A stretch of DNA of 21,366 bases from NCBI GenBank assembly GCA_022796315.1, contig JAAWIL010000014.1, positions 1-21,366 of the forward strand, read 5' to 3'. Of this stretch, positions 1 through 8,200 are shown piece by piece (the stretch's first letter is position 1; each line of letters begins with the position of its first letter). Position numbers and translations under genes: made by a program. Under the pieces are notes generated by a model, which worked only from the letters and a program-made list of their open reading frames with translations, was not told where the DNA came from and searched no databases. Source of the stretch: Oscillibacter sp. (lineage in GTDB: Bacteria; Bacillota; Clostridia; Oscillospirales; Oscillospiraceae).

Positions 1-5
1 ACATT

Positions 6-22
6 CATTATAATTTTCCTCC
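6..22 (-). other. Possible ribosome binding site and start codon of a gene leaving the window to the left
   Basis: On the minus strand a GGAGG (22..18) is followed after 9 nt by an ATG (8..6). This is the usual spacing in this genome, so a leftward gene may begin here. Only the first two codons plus part of a third lie inside the window, so no product can be named. The U-tract of the hairpin at 35-56 runs directly into this ribosome binding site. Confidence 0.35.
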
Positions 23-56
23 AAAAAACAAAATACCGCAGTAAAACTACTGCGGT
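23..56 (-). terminator. Terminator-like hairpin upstream of the left-edge start
   Basis: A perfect 9-bp inverted repeat (ACCGCAGTA at 35-43, TACTGCGGT at 48-56) has a 4-nt loop. On the minus strand it is followed by ATTTTGTTTTTT (34..23), which makes a good intrinsic terminator in the leftward direction. It may be a back-up terminator for the tRNA transcript. Because a ribosome binding site and ATG follow immediately, it could instead be an attenuator for the leftward gene. Confidence 0.7.
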
Positions 57-80
57 GCAAAGGGTTTACGATGTTCTAAT

Positions 81-119
81 ATAAAAAGTGACAGACTACC
101 CCCTTGGTGTAGCCTGTCA
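81..119 (-). terminator. Intrinsic terminator of tRNA-Ser
   Basis: Inverted repeat TGACAGACTAC (89-99) with GTAGCCTGTCA (109-119) pairs at 10 of 11 positions. On the minus strand it is followed by CACTTTTTATAT. It begins 9 nt after the tRNA 3' end, as expected for a single-gene tRNA transcript. Confidence 0.85.
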
Positions 120-127
120 ACTTATCA

Positions 128-218
128 TGGCGGAGATGGAGGGATTTGAACCCCCGCACGCCTTGCGGCGCCTACCGGATTTCGAATCCGGACCCTTCAG
201 CCACTTGGGTACATCTCC
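128..218 (-). tRNA. tRNA-Ser, anticodon CGA
   Basis: Read on the minus strand this is a 91-nt class II tRNA including an encoded CCA (130..128). The acceptor stem GGAGATG (218..212) pairs with CATCTCC (138..132), with discriminator G. The anticodon stem CCGGA/TCCGG encloses the loop TTCGAAA, giving anticodon CGA (complement at 182-184), which reads UCG serine codons. The long variable arm (about 155-175, GGCGCC...GGCG type) is typical of tRNA-Ser. The T-loop GGTTCAAATC is intact. A promoter at 238-266 and a terminator at 81-119 make it a self-contained unit. Confidence 0.96.
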
Positions 219-237
219 ATTGGCAGCTTACCCCTCC

Positions 238-266
238 ATTATGCCATATTCCCGCACAAGTTGCAA
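238..266 (-). promoter_or_regulatory. Sigma-70-type promoter of tRNA-Ser
   Basis: On the minus strand TTGCAA (266..261) is separated by 17 nt from CATAAT (243..238). Transcription would start around 230, about 12 nt before the tRNA 5' end. Confidence 0.75.
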
Positions 267-295
267 GCCCTTTGCTGAGATTTCTTCCGGCGGAC

Positions 296-327
296 GCGGG
301 ATGGGGCCGGAACAGGCCCCTACCCGC
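296..327 (-). terminator. GC-rich hairpin after the TRIC gene
   Basis: GCGGG-A-TGGGGCC (296-308) and GGCCCCT-A-CCCGC (315-327) form a 12-bp stem with an A/A internal mismatch and a 6-nt loop, 15 nt past the stop codon of the TRIC-family gene. There is no U-tract on the minus strand, so this may only be a processing or weak termination structure. Confidence 0.4.
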
Positions 328-341
328 TCCAATCGGACGGT

Positions 342-977
342 TCAGGGGATCTCGTGGGCCCTGGGGAGATTCCAGCGGTAGTGGGCGGACAGAGCCCGGA
401 TCAGAACCACCGCAGCCATCCCTGTCAGAATGGAGATGGTTTCCCCGGCGCAGTGCCACAGCAGCCCGCACAGCAGCGCCCCAGCCAGCGAGGCGCTGGC
501 ATACACGTGCTTAATAAAGATGTAAGGGGTGTTCCCAGCCATGACGTCCCGCAGAACACCACCGCCCGCGCCGGTGACTACCCCCACAAAGACCAGCAGG
601 AACAGCCCCGGCCGGGACATGTGGGTGTAGGCCGCCCGGATGCCCATGACGGTAAAGATCCCAAGGCCCGCCGCGTCCATCCAGAAGAGGACCTTGTCAA
701 AGAGCACGTGGTCGTGCATCAGCAGCCGCCGGATCTGGGGGGAAAAGAGAACCAGGGCGGTGACGATGGCCACAATGGCGTAGATGGGGTCCTGGAAGGT
801 GGCCGGAGGGGTGCTGCCCAGAATCACGTCCCGGATGACGCCGCCGCCCACGGCGGTGGTGAGCCCCAGGATGCAGACGCCAAAGACGTCCATATTTTTT
901 CGCAGACCCGTCATGGCCCCGGCGGCAGAGAAGGCCATGGTGCCGGCCAGTTCCAGAATGAGAAGAAACGATTCCAT
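342..977 (-). CDS. TRIC/UPF0126 family membrane protein
   Basis: A 211-residue integral membrane protein of the UPF0126 (bacterial TRIC-like, YicG/YadS) family. Two homologous halves are visible. The first carries FSAAGAMTGLRK near residues 17-28 and a TTAVGGGVIRDV motif near 41-52. The second repeats this as VTGAGGGVLRDVMAGNTPYIF near 127-147. The glycine-rich GGGxxRD motif in each half is the family signature, with about seven hydrophobic segments overall. The start at 977 is chosen because AGGAGG lies 9 nt upstream (992..987); a longer reading would add a poly-proline tail overlapping the lysR end. Family members are proposed cation channels or small-solute transporters, and the substrate cannot be told here. 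The gene lies 16 nt after the LysR gene and is probably in the same transcript. Confidence 0.9.
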   Translation of the reverse strand: MESFLLILELAGTMAFSAAGAMTGLRKNMDVFGVCILGLTTAVGGGVIRDVILGSTPPATFQDPIYAIVAIVTALVLFSPQIRRLLMHDHVLFDKVLFWMDAAGLGIFTVMGIRAAYTHMSRPGLFLLVFVGVVTGAGGGVLRDVMAGNTPYIFIKHVYASASLAGALLCGLLWHCAGETISILTGMAAVVLIRALSAHYRWNLPRAHEIP

Positions 978-993
978 AGAGAGTAACCTCCTG

Positions 994-1884
994 TCAAGTG
1001 GGACTGCCGCTTTGCACCATCTCCATGAAAGCGGTGGCGGCGGCGGTGGGGGAGACATCCCGCAGGGTGCATAGGTCCACACTGCGGGCGGGAATCTCGA
1101 AATCGGTGCGCAGCTGGTGGATCTCCCCGGCCTCCAGGGCCTCCTGTACGAACTCCAGGGTGACGCCGGCCACCCCCAGCCCGATCCGGGCCAGAGTGAC
1201 CAGGAGACTGCGGGAGCTCAGCTCAATCTCCGGCGTCAGGGTAACGCCGTACTTCAAAAACTCCTGCTCCAGAAATACCCGGCTGCTGGCTTTGCGCTCC
1301 AGAAGGATCAGGGGAAAGGCGGCGATCTCCCGCCGGGTGTGGACGTGGTCGAAATCACACGCATAACCGCTGCCGGCCACGAAGACGGCATGGGTGGAGA
1401 AGCAGGGCCAGCAGGCTAGGGCGCTGTCGGCGGGAGAGGAGGCAAAGGCGATGTCCACGGCCCCGGAGCGCAGCATGCTCAGGACCTTGGCACTGCGGCC
1501 GCTGACGATTTTCAGCCGAATGCCGGGGTGCTCCCGGTGGAAGGCCTCCAGATAGGGGGTGAGAAACAGGCTGGTCACCGTGTCGCTGGCGCCGATGACC
1601 AGGGTGCCCAGCAGCAGGTGCTGGGCCTGGGAGAGCTTGTCCTCCCCGGTGGCCAGCAGGCCCAGGGCGCTGCGGACGTACTGGTACAGCAGCTGTCCCT
1701 CCCCTGTCAGGGCGACGCCGCGCGGACTGCGGGCGAACAGCCGGGCCTGGAGGGCCGTCTCCAGCTGTTTGACGGACTGGCTTACCGCCGACTGGGAGAT
1801 ATAGAGATTTTTTGCCGCCAGGGAGATGTTGCCGGTCTCGGCGACCTCCTTGAATACGCGGTACCATTCCAGTTTCACTGCCAT
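994..1884 (-). CDS. LysR-family transcriptional regulator
   Basis: A 296-residue LTTR of standard length. The N-terminal winged helix-turn-helix occupies about residues 4-63. It contains the expected FKEVAETGNISLAAKNL recognition region and SQSAVSQSVKQLE helix, followed by the linker helix ARLFARSPRGVALTGEG. The remainder (about 90-296) is the periplasmic-binding-like effector domain (LVIGASDTV...LTPYLEAFHREHPGI). The start is supported by GGAGG 5 nt upstream of the ATG. A TTGTGT/TATAAT promoter lies about 40 nt upstream, with a T-N11-A palindrome between promoter and start. It is followed directly by the TRIC-family membrane protein, which is the most likely target besides itself. The effector molecule is unknown. 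Confidence 0.95.
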   Translation of the reverse strand: MAVKLEWYRVFKEVAETGNISLAAKNLYISQSAVSQSVKQLETALQARLFARSPRGVALTGEGQLLYQYVRSALGLLATGEDKLSQAQHLLLGTLVIGASDTVTSLFLTPYLEAFHREHPGIRLKIVSGRSAKVLSMLRSGAVDIAFASSPADSALACWPCFSTHAVFVAGSGYACDFDHVHTRREIAAFPLILLERKASSRVFLEQEFLKYGVTLTPEIELSSRSLLVTLARIGLGVAGVTLEFVQEALEAGEIHQLRTDFEIPARSVDLCTLRDVSPTAAATAFMEMVQSGSPT

Positions 1885-1897
1885 GAGGACCTCCGGA

Positions 1898-1912
1898 ATC
1901 AGGAATTCTGAT
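1898..1912. promoter_or_regulatory. LysR-type operator (T-N11-A palindrome)
   Basis: ATCAG-GAATT-CTGAT is a perfect 5+5 inverted repeat that satisfies the LTTR consensus T-N11-A (T1899, A1911). It sits between the inferred start of transcription (about 1919) and the lysR ribosome binding site, where binding would block its own expression. Confidence 0.6.
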
Positions 1913-1925
1913 GACTGGCAGGTCT

Positions 1926-1954
1926 ATTATAAGGAAGAGCGAAGCAAAACACAA
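1926..1954 (-). promoter_or_regulatory. Promoter of the lysR-TRIC operon
   Basis: Minus-strand TTGTGT (1954..1949), a 17-nt spacer and a perfect TATAAT (1931..1926). Confidence 0.7.
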
Positions 1955-2032
1955 GGGCCTGGGGGAAAAGTTCCCCACAGAAAATCCCGGTCCGGCAGGC
2001 GTACCCGGAGAGCGGTCCCTGCAAGTTCCGTC

Positions 2033-2062
2033 TTGTGCAAAAGCGGGTAAGTATGATAGAAT
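2033..2062 (+). promoter_or_regulatory. Possible promoter of the 2105 gene
   Basis: TTGTGC (2033-2038), 18-nt spacer, TAGAAT (2057-2062), about 43 nt before the chosen start. TATGAT at 2052 is an alternative -10. Both are moderate matches. Confidence 0.4.
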
Positions 2063-2104
2063 CCAATGGATCAAGTCAGAGTTGTGACATTGGAGGAATG
2101 CGGG

Positions 2105-2467
2105 ATGCAGGAAGCTGTTTTAAAAATCGGAACACTGGGCGCGCCGCCGGAGGGGTTTGAAGGAGACGCGGTTCCTGGAGAGGAGGGATTTCCCTCGGAT
2201 GAGACCCTCGATCTGTGGGAGGCCTACCAAGACGCGGTGGATTCCATCACCCGTCCGGTTACGTGGGAGGAAGCGGAACTTCTGATCAAATGCTGTCCCA
2301 CAGATCACATGGCTGGAATTGAGTGGTCCCTTCTGCATTGTATCGAAAGTGTTTTTCGGCCGGAAGCGATTGAGGAATTCCGCGCTCTAATTGAGGAATG
2401 CAACTCGGACATGATGAAGAATCTGCTGTTGGAGCGGCTTCAAAATTATATCAGCAGCAGGGAATGA
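2105..2467 (+). CDS. Hypothetical small acidic protein
   Basis: A 120-residue acidic protein I do not recognise. The start at 2105 is preferred because GGAGG (2092-2096) lies 8 nt upstream; an in-frame ATG at 2066 has no ribosome binding site. The N-terminal third is low in hydrophobics and rich in Gly, Pro and Glu. From about residue 55 it looks helical, with WEEAELLIKCCP, WSLLHCIESVF and LIEECNSDMMKNLLLERLQNYI segments. That pattern resembles small helical immunity-type proteins, but no family can be assigned. No signal peptide or membrane segment is seen. Its base composition is visibly poorer in GC than the flanking genes, which may indicate recent acquisition. It is probably monocistronic. 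Confidence 0.7.
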   Translation: MQEAVLKIGTLGAPPEGFEGDAVPGEEGFPSDETLDLWEAYQDAVDSITRPVTWEEAELLIKCCPTDHMAGIEWSLLHCIESVFRPEAIEEFRALIEECNSDMMKNLLLERLQNYISSRE

Positions 2468-2586
2468 CCAAGCGCTGTATACAGAGGAGGGCTTCCAAGA
2501 CATAGACAGAAAAGGCAAACGGGGGGGAGCGCGCCGCACGCGTCAGGGGCTCCCACCGACCATCTGCCCCGTCCGTGAAAAAACCT

Positions 2587-2614
2587 TTGCAAACAGCCTC
2601 CTTTTTGATATACT
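2587..2614 (+). promoter_or_regulatory. Promoter of the ymdB-ybaK-ansA group
   Basis: TTGCAA (2587-2592), 16-nt spacer, TATACT (2609-2614). Transcription would start near 2621, giving a leader of about 24 nt to the ATG at 2645. Confidence 0.7.
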
Positions 2615-2644
2615 ACCGAAGAAAACATTTGCGGAGGAAACGGA

Positions 2645-3418
2645 ATGGAGTATCATATTTTGGCGGTGGGCGATGTGGTCGGGGAGGCGGGGCTCCAATT
2701 CCTGGAGGCCCGCCTGCGGCCGCTGCGGAAACTGCGGCACATCGACTTCACTGTGGTCAACGGAGAGAACGCCGCCGGAGTGGGTCTGACGCCGGCCCAG
2801 GCCCAGCGGATTTACGACGCCGGTTCCGACGCCGTCACGCTGGGGAACCACACCTTTAATAAGCTGCAGATTAAGAACTTCCTGGAGGACACCCCCTGGC
2901 TGCTGCGGCCCGCCAACTACACCGGGCGGGCCCCCGGCCACGGCTGTGAGATCTTCGATCTGGGGGCGGTCCGAATCCGGGTGATGAACCTGATTGGCCG
3001 GTGCGATCTGGCCTGGGGGGCAGAGAACCCCTTCACCACGGCGGACGCCCTGCTGGCAAAGGGGGAGGCGGACTTCACCCTGGTGGACTTCCACGCGGAG
3101 GCCACCAGCGAGAAGCTGGCCATGGGCTACTATCTGGATGGCCGGGTCAGCGCTCTGTGGGGGACCCACACCCACGTACCCACGGCGGATGAGCGGGTAT
3201 ACCCCAAGGGCACCGGCTACCTGACGGACGTGGGCATGACCGGCCCGGTGGAGTCGGTGCTGGGCGTGGAGCCGGAGCAGTCGGTGGAGAACTTCCTGGG
3301 GGGCCTGCCGGGGCATTTCCGCACGGCGGAGGGGCCCTGTAAGCTCCAGGGGGCCGTCTTCACCCTGGACGGCGCCAGCGGGCGGTGTACCGCCGTGGAG
3401 CGGGTAGAGGTGCGGTGA
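2645..3418 (+). CDS. ymdB: YmdB-family metallophosphoesterase
   Basis: A 257-residue calcineurin-like phosphoesterase of the TIGR00282/YmdB family. Members of this family hydrolyse 2',3'-cyclic nucleotides and influence RNA turnover and multicellular behaviour in Bacillus. The metal ligands expected from the family are all present: Asp10 (GDVVG), Glu41 and Asn42 (NGENAAG), Asn68 (GNHTF), His150 (DFHAE) and the pair His175/His177 (GTHTHVPTAD). The DVGMTGP motif near residue 195 is also present. Length is normal. GGAGG lies 7 nt before the ATG. It is first in an apparent rightward group with the YbaK-like and asparaginase genes; only a small GGGGAC-aca-GTCCCC hairpin (3446-3460), without a U-tract, separates it from the next gene. 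Confidence 0.95.
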   Translation: MEYHILAVGDVVGEAGLQFLEARLRPLRKLRHIDFTVVNGENAAGVGLTPAQAQRIYDAGSDAVTLGNHTFNKLQIKNFLEDTPWLLRPANYTGRAPGHGCEIFDLGAVRIRVMNLIGRCDLAWGAENPFTTADALLAKGEADFTLVDFHAEATSEKLAMGYYLDGRVSALWGTHTHVPTADERVYPKGTGYLTDVGMTGPVESVLGVEPEQSVENFLGGLPGHFRTAEGPCKLQGAVFTLDGASGRCTAVERVEVR

Positions 3419-3503
3419 CGATCCCGCCGCCGGGCCCTCCGCCCCGGGGACACAGTCCCCATAGCATCCCATGAGAACAACAAGAGAGAAAGGAATGATC
3501 CCC

Positions 3504-3977
3504 ATGTCGATTGAAAAAGTACGCGCTTATCTTGCCCCTCTGGGGCTTGCGGAGCGCATCCGTGAGTTTGAAATTTCCTCCGCCACGGTGGAGCTGGCCG
3601 CCGTCGCCGTGGGCGTGGAGGGGGCCCGCATTGCCAAGAGCCTCAGCTTCAAGGTTGCGGAGGAGCCGGTCGTCATTGTGGTGGCCGGTGACGCCAAGGT
3701 GGACAACGGCAAGTACAAGGCCCAGTTTCACACCAAGGCCAAGATGCTGACCCATGAGGAGGCACATACCCTGATCGGCCACGACGTGGGCGGCGTGTGC
3801 CCCTTCGCCCTGCCGGAGAATGTGAAGGTCTACCTGGACGTCTCCATGAAACGGTTTGCGACGGTGTTTCCCGCCGCCGGCAATGACCACAGCGCCATTG
3901 AGCTCACCTGCGAGGAGCTGGAGCGGTATGCCTCCAACTTCCAGGCGTGGGTGGACGTCTGCAAGGGCTGGGAGTGA
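3504..3977 (+). CDS. YbaK/EbsC-type aminoacyl-tRNA deacylase
   Basis: A 157-residue stand-alone YbaK/ProX-superfamily editing domain. The family hydrolyses mischarged aminoacyl-tRNAs in trans (for example Cys-tRNAPro or Ala-tRNAPro). Diagnostic features are the conserved lysine in RIAKSLSFK (Lys45), the DAKVDNGKYKAQF stretch near 63-75 and the GGVCPFALP loop at 96-104. The length fits a single-domain member. The start at 3504 is preferred over ATGs at 3471 and 3495: the AGGA at 3491-3494 is correctly spaced only for 3504. It precedes the asparaginase by 30 nt and is probably co-transcribed with it. Which tRNA is edited cannot be read from the sequence. Confidence 0.92.
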   Translation: MSIEKVRAYLAPLGLAERIREFEISSATVELAAVAVGVEGARIAKSLSFKVAEEPVVIVVAGDAKVDNGKYKAQFHTKAKMLTHEEAHTLIGHDVGGVCPFALPENVKVYLDVSMKRFATVFPAAGNDHSAIELTCEELERYASNFQAWVDVCKGWE

Positions 3978-4007
3978 CCGGAGAGACGGCGGAACCGGGA
4001 GGACGAG

Positions 4008-5000
4008 ATGAAGAAGATCCTTTTGATCGGCACCGGCGGCACCATTGCCGCGGCGGTGACAGAGAGCGGCCTGGCGCCGGAGCTGACCACGGAGCAGCTG
4101 CTGGCGCACCTGCCGGCCATCTCCCGCATCTGCGAGGTGGAGTGTCTGCAGCTCCTGAATCTGGACAGCACCAACATCGGCCCGGAGCACTGGCTGATGA
4201 TGGTCCGCTGCATCCGGGAGCACTACCATGAGTACGACGGCTTTGTGCTGACCCACGGCACGGACACCATGGCCTACACGGCGGCGGCCCTCAGCTATCT
4301 CATTCAGGGGAGCCCCAAGCCCATCGTGCTGACCGGGGCCCAGAAGCCCATTGGCTTTGACTCCACGGACTCCAAGATCAACCTGACCGACGCCTTCCGC
4401 TGCGCCGCAGAGGATCTGCCCGGTGTCTCCATCGTCTTTAACAGCCAGGTGATCCCGGGAACCCGGGCCAGGAAGACCCGGTCCAAGAGCTTCCAGGCCT
4501 TTTCCAGCATCAACTATCCCAACCTCGGCGTCCTGCGGGACGGCGTGCTGCTGCGCTACATCCGTCCGGACTGCGCCCCGGAGCCGCAGTTCTGGGAGAC
4601 GCTGAATACGAAGGTGGCGCTTTTGAAGCTGCTGCCGGGGGAGGATCGGGCCCAGGCAGATTTCCTCCTGGAGCGGAATGACGCGCTGATTATCGAGAGC
4701 TTCGGCGTGGGCGGCCTGCCCGCCGCCGGGGACTTTACGTCGTGCGTGGACCACTGGACCGCCGCCGGGCGGACCATCGTGCTGACCACGCAGGTGGCCA
4801 ACGAGGGCAGCGACCTGGGGGTTTATCACGTGGGCCACGCCTTGAAGGGCCATCCCGGTGTGCTGGAGGCCTACGACATGACCACGGAGGCGGTGGCGGC
4901 GAAGCTGATGTGGATTCTGGGCCGGACCCGGAACTGGGAGGAGATTGCCCGGCTCTTCTATACGCCCGTGGCGAAGGACATCCTGTGGAAAGCGCCCTGA
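4008..5000 (+). CDS. ansA: L-asparaginase, type I (cytoplasmic-like)
   Basis: A 330-residue bacterial asparaginase converting L-asparagine to aspartate and ammonia. The first catalytic motif is GTGGTIA at residues 8-14, with nucleophile Thr12. The second is THGTDTMAYTA at 82-92, holding the Thr85-Asp86 pair. LTGAQKPIGFDSTDSKINL and IIESFGVGGLP are further family signatures. There is no signal peptide, which fits a cytoplasmic type I enzyme. GGGAGG lies just upstream of the ATG. No convincing intrinsic terminator follows; the next 115 nt hold only short GC-rich inverted repeats without U-tracts. Confidence 0.95.
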   Translation: MKKILLIGTGGTIAAAVTESGLAPELTTEQLLAHLPAISRICEVECLQLLNLDSTNIGPEHWLMMVRCIREHYHEYDGFVLTHGTDTMAYTAAALSYLIQGSPKPIVLTGAQKPIGFDSTDSKINLTDAFRCAAEDLPGVSIVFNSQVIPGTRARKTRSKSFQAFSSINYPNLGVLRDGVLLRYIRPDCAPEPQFWETLNTKVALLKLLPGEDRAQADFLLERNDALIIESFGVGGLPAAGDFTSCVDHWTAAGRTIVLTTQVANEGSDLGVYHVGHALKGHPGVLEAYDMTTEAVAAKLMWILGRTRNWEEIARLFYTPVAKDILWKAP

Positions 5001-5239
5001 TCGCCCCGGAAGGGGGCAAAAACGCTGCCCGCAGGGGCGCGCGGACGCGGGCCGTGCCGAAATTTGCTGAGGTTGGAAGAAAATTCCTTCGCAAAATCGT
5101 TTTTCCGGATATATATTGACAATATTGACAAAAGTTTGCGGCATTGCTAAAATGGTAGCATCGGGAATTGCGGGTTCGCGGAAGCTTTTGAGACCGAGGC
5201 GGACCGAACGCCTTTGCCATACGCAGGGAGGATGTCAAG
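5001..5239 (+). other. Intergenic region before the hybrid kinase
   Basis: The first 100 nt hold GC-rich partial inverted repeats (GCCCGC at 5027-5032 with GCGGGC at 5047-5052) that lack a U-tract. The rest is AT-richer promoter DNA (5116-5153) and a leader of about 80 nt ending in GGGAGG, 8 nt before the ATG at 5240. Confidence 0.5.
5116..5153 (+). promoter_or_regulatory. Strong promoter of the hybrid kinase gene
   Basis: A perfect TTGACA (5125-5130) is 17 nt from TAAAAT (5148-5153). A second TTGACA lies 9 nt further upstream (5116-5121), so the -35 hexamer is duplicated as a direct repeat; only the downstream copy has correct spacing. Confidence 0.85.
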
Positions 5240-8200
5240 ATGTATCACTGCCATACGCAGTTCTATCTGGTAGGTTCCGGGGACGGGATCTTTGAGATCA
5301 TTCAGGGGATTCCGCCGCTGGAGCACTTCACCCATGCCTTTTGGAGGAGCGAGACACCGGACGCGGCGTTGGCGGAGCGGGCGGACGTGATTCTGGCGGA
5401 TCTCCGGGGAAGGGACGTTCCCGGGACGCTGGAGGCGCTGCGCCCCAAAGAGGGGGCGGAGCTGCTGGTGCTGGCGGAGAAGGAGCAGATCCCGCTTCTG
5501 CCTCTGGCAAGGCTGCATGACGTCTGGACGGCGCCGCTGTCCCAGGAGGAGCTCCGGTTCCGCTTCCTGCGCTGGCAGGAGGAGTATAAGCGGAGCAAGG
5601 ACGCCTGGCAGACCAGCCAGTACCTGGAGGCCGCCATTGACAGCGTCCCCAACCTGGTTTGGTACAAGACCAAGGACGGGATTCACGAGAAGGTGAATGA
5701 GAGCTTCTGCCGGACCGTGAACAAGACCAAGGAGCAGGTAAGGGGCCAGCGCCACGCCTATATCTGGGATGTGGAGCAGGATGACCCCGGGTGCATTGAG
5801 TCGGAGAACAAGGTCATGAGCCAGCGGGAGACGCTGATCTCTGAGGAGTCGGTTCTGACCAGCGAGGGCGTCCGGCTGCTGACGACCTATAAGTCCCCGC
5901 TCTATGACCTGGACGGCAGCGTGATGGGCACGGTGGGCGTGGGAATCGACGTCACCCAGGAGCGGAGCTACGAGCAGGAGATCCTGAGGAAGAACCGCAC
6001 GCTGGAGACGATTTTCACCACCATGGACTGCGGCGTGATGTGCCACAGCCTGGACGGCTCGCAGATTCTCAGCATCAACCGGGCGGCGCTTCAGATTTTG
6101 GGGTACGCGTCTCAGGAGGAGCTGATGGACGACGGCTTTGACATGGTGGCGTCGTCGGTGCTGGATGAGGACCAGGCCCAGCTGCGGGAGTGCATCCAGG
6201 CCCTGAAACGGGTGAACGACAGCGTTAACATTGAGTACCGTGTGCGGCACAAGAATGGGAGTGTTATCCATGTCATGGGCAACATCAAGCTGGTGGAAGA
6301 GGACGGAAAGCTGTTCTATCAGCGCTTTTTGCTGGACTGCACCGCCCAGAAGATACGGGAGAACGAGGAGCGCATGATGAAGGAGCGCCGCCAGATGAAG
6401 CTGGTGCAGGCGCTGAGTGTGGACTACAATCTGGTCTGCGTCTTTAATCTGGACACCGGCCTGGGGCGGGCGTTGCGAATCAGCACGTGCCGGGTGGGCG
6501 TGCTGGAATCCATCTTCACGGGAGAGCTGTCTTTTCAGGAATGTATGGAGCGCTACATAGAGACCTGCGTCTGTGAGGACGACCGGGAGCTGATGCGGCA
6601 GGCCTGCGACGCGGACCGGCTGCGGCGGGAGCTGGAGAATGAACAGCTCTACTACGTTAATTACCGGACTCTTTGCGAGGAGAATGTGCGGTATTTCCAG
6701 ATGAAGGCCGTGCGGGTAGGCGGCGAGGAGGGCGGCTATAGTGTAGTCATGGGCTTTCGCAGTGTGGACGAGGAGACGCGCAGCGAGCTGGAGAAAAAGA
6801 ACCTCCTGGAGGACGCCCTCTACCAGGCCAATCGGGCCAGCCGGGCTAAGAGCGTGTTCCTGTCCAATATGTCCCACGACATCCGCACGCCCATGAATGC
6901 CATTGTGGGCTTTACCACCTTGGCGATCACGCACATTGACCGGAAGGAGCAGGTAGAGGAGTACCTGAAGAAGATCCTGACCTCCGGCAACCACCTGGTA
7001 AGTCTCATCAACGACGTGCTGGACATGAGCCGCATTGAAAGCGGCAAGATGCACCTGGAGGAGGCGCTGTGCAGCCTGCCGGACATTCTCCATGGACTGC
7101 GGAGCATCGTGCAGGCGGATATCCGGGCCAAGCAGCTGGACTTCTACATTGACGCGGTGGATGTGCTGAACGAGGACATTTACTGCGACCGGCTGCGGCT
7201 GAACCAGGTGCTGCTGAACCTCTTGAGCAACTGCATCAAGTACACGGCCGCCGGCGGCGTGGTCAGCCTGCGGATCACGGAGAAGAGCGGCGCGCCTGAG
7301 GGATTCGCCAACTACGAGTTCTCCATCAAGGACACGGGCATCGGCATGAGCACGGAGTTCGTGACCCACATCTTCGAGCCCTTTGAGCGGGAGCGGAACT
7401 CCACCATCAGCGGAATCCAGGGGACCGGTCTCGGGATGGCCATCACCAAGAACATCGTGGACATGATGAACGGCGACATCGAGGTGCGGAGCGAGCAGGG
7501 CGTGGGCACGGAGTTCATCGTCTCCCTGACCTTCCGCATCCACGACGGCCCCAGAGAGGTGCAGATGATCCCCGGATTGAAGAACTGCCGGGCTCTGGTG
7601 GTGGACGACGATTTCAACACCTGCGACAGCGTGTCCTACATGCTCCAGCAGATCGGACTGCGGGCGGAGTGGACGCTCTCCGGCCGGGAGGCGGTGCTGC
7701 GGACCCGCCAGGCCATGAGCCGGGGCGACAGCTACAGCGTCTATGTCATCGACTGGCTGATCCCCGACATGAACGGCGTGGAGGTCGCCCGGAGAATCCG
7801 CATGGAGACCGGGGAGAACGTGCCCATCATCGTTCTGACGGCCTACGACTGGTCCGATATCGAGGAGGAGGCCCGGGAGGCCGGCGTCACCGCCTTTTGC
7901 AGCAAGCCCCTGTTCCTCTCGGAGCTGCGCAGCTGCCTGCACTCCATTGTGGTCAAGGAGGAAGAGGAGACTACCCAGGAGCGGCGGGTACATACTGGGC
8001 GCATCCTTCTGGCGGAGGACAACGCGCTGAACCAGGAGATTGCCCAGGTGATTCTGGAGGAGGCCGGCTTCCAGGTGGAGGTGGCGGACAACGGCGAGAT
8101 CGCGCTGGAGATGCTGGAGAAGTCCGAGCCCGGCTACTACCGCCTGATCCTGATGGACATCCAGATGCCGGTGATGGACGGCTACGACGCGGCCCGCAGG

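Noticed and set aside
2525..2554. GGGAGC/GCTCCC inverted repeat after the 2105 gene as a terminator
   Set aside because: Only 6 bp with an 18-nt loop and no U-tract.
3360..5144. A 594-codon minus-strand open frame across ybaK and ansA
   Set aside because: Antisense to two well-supported genes; composition is that of a shadow frame.
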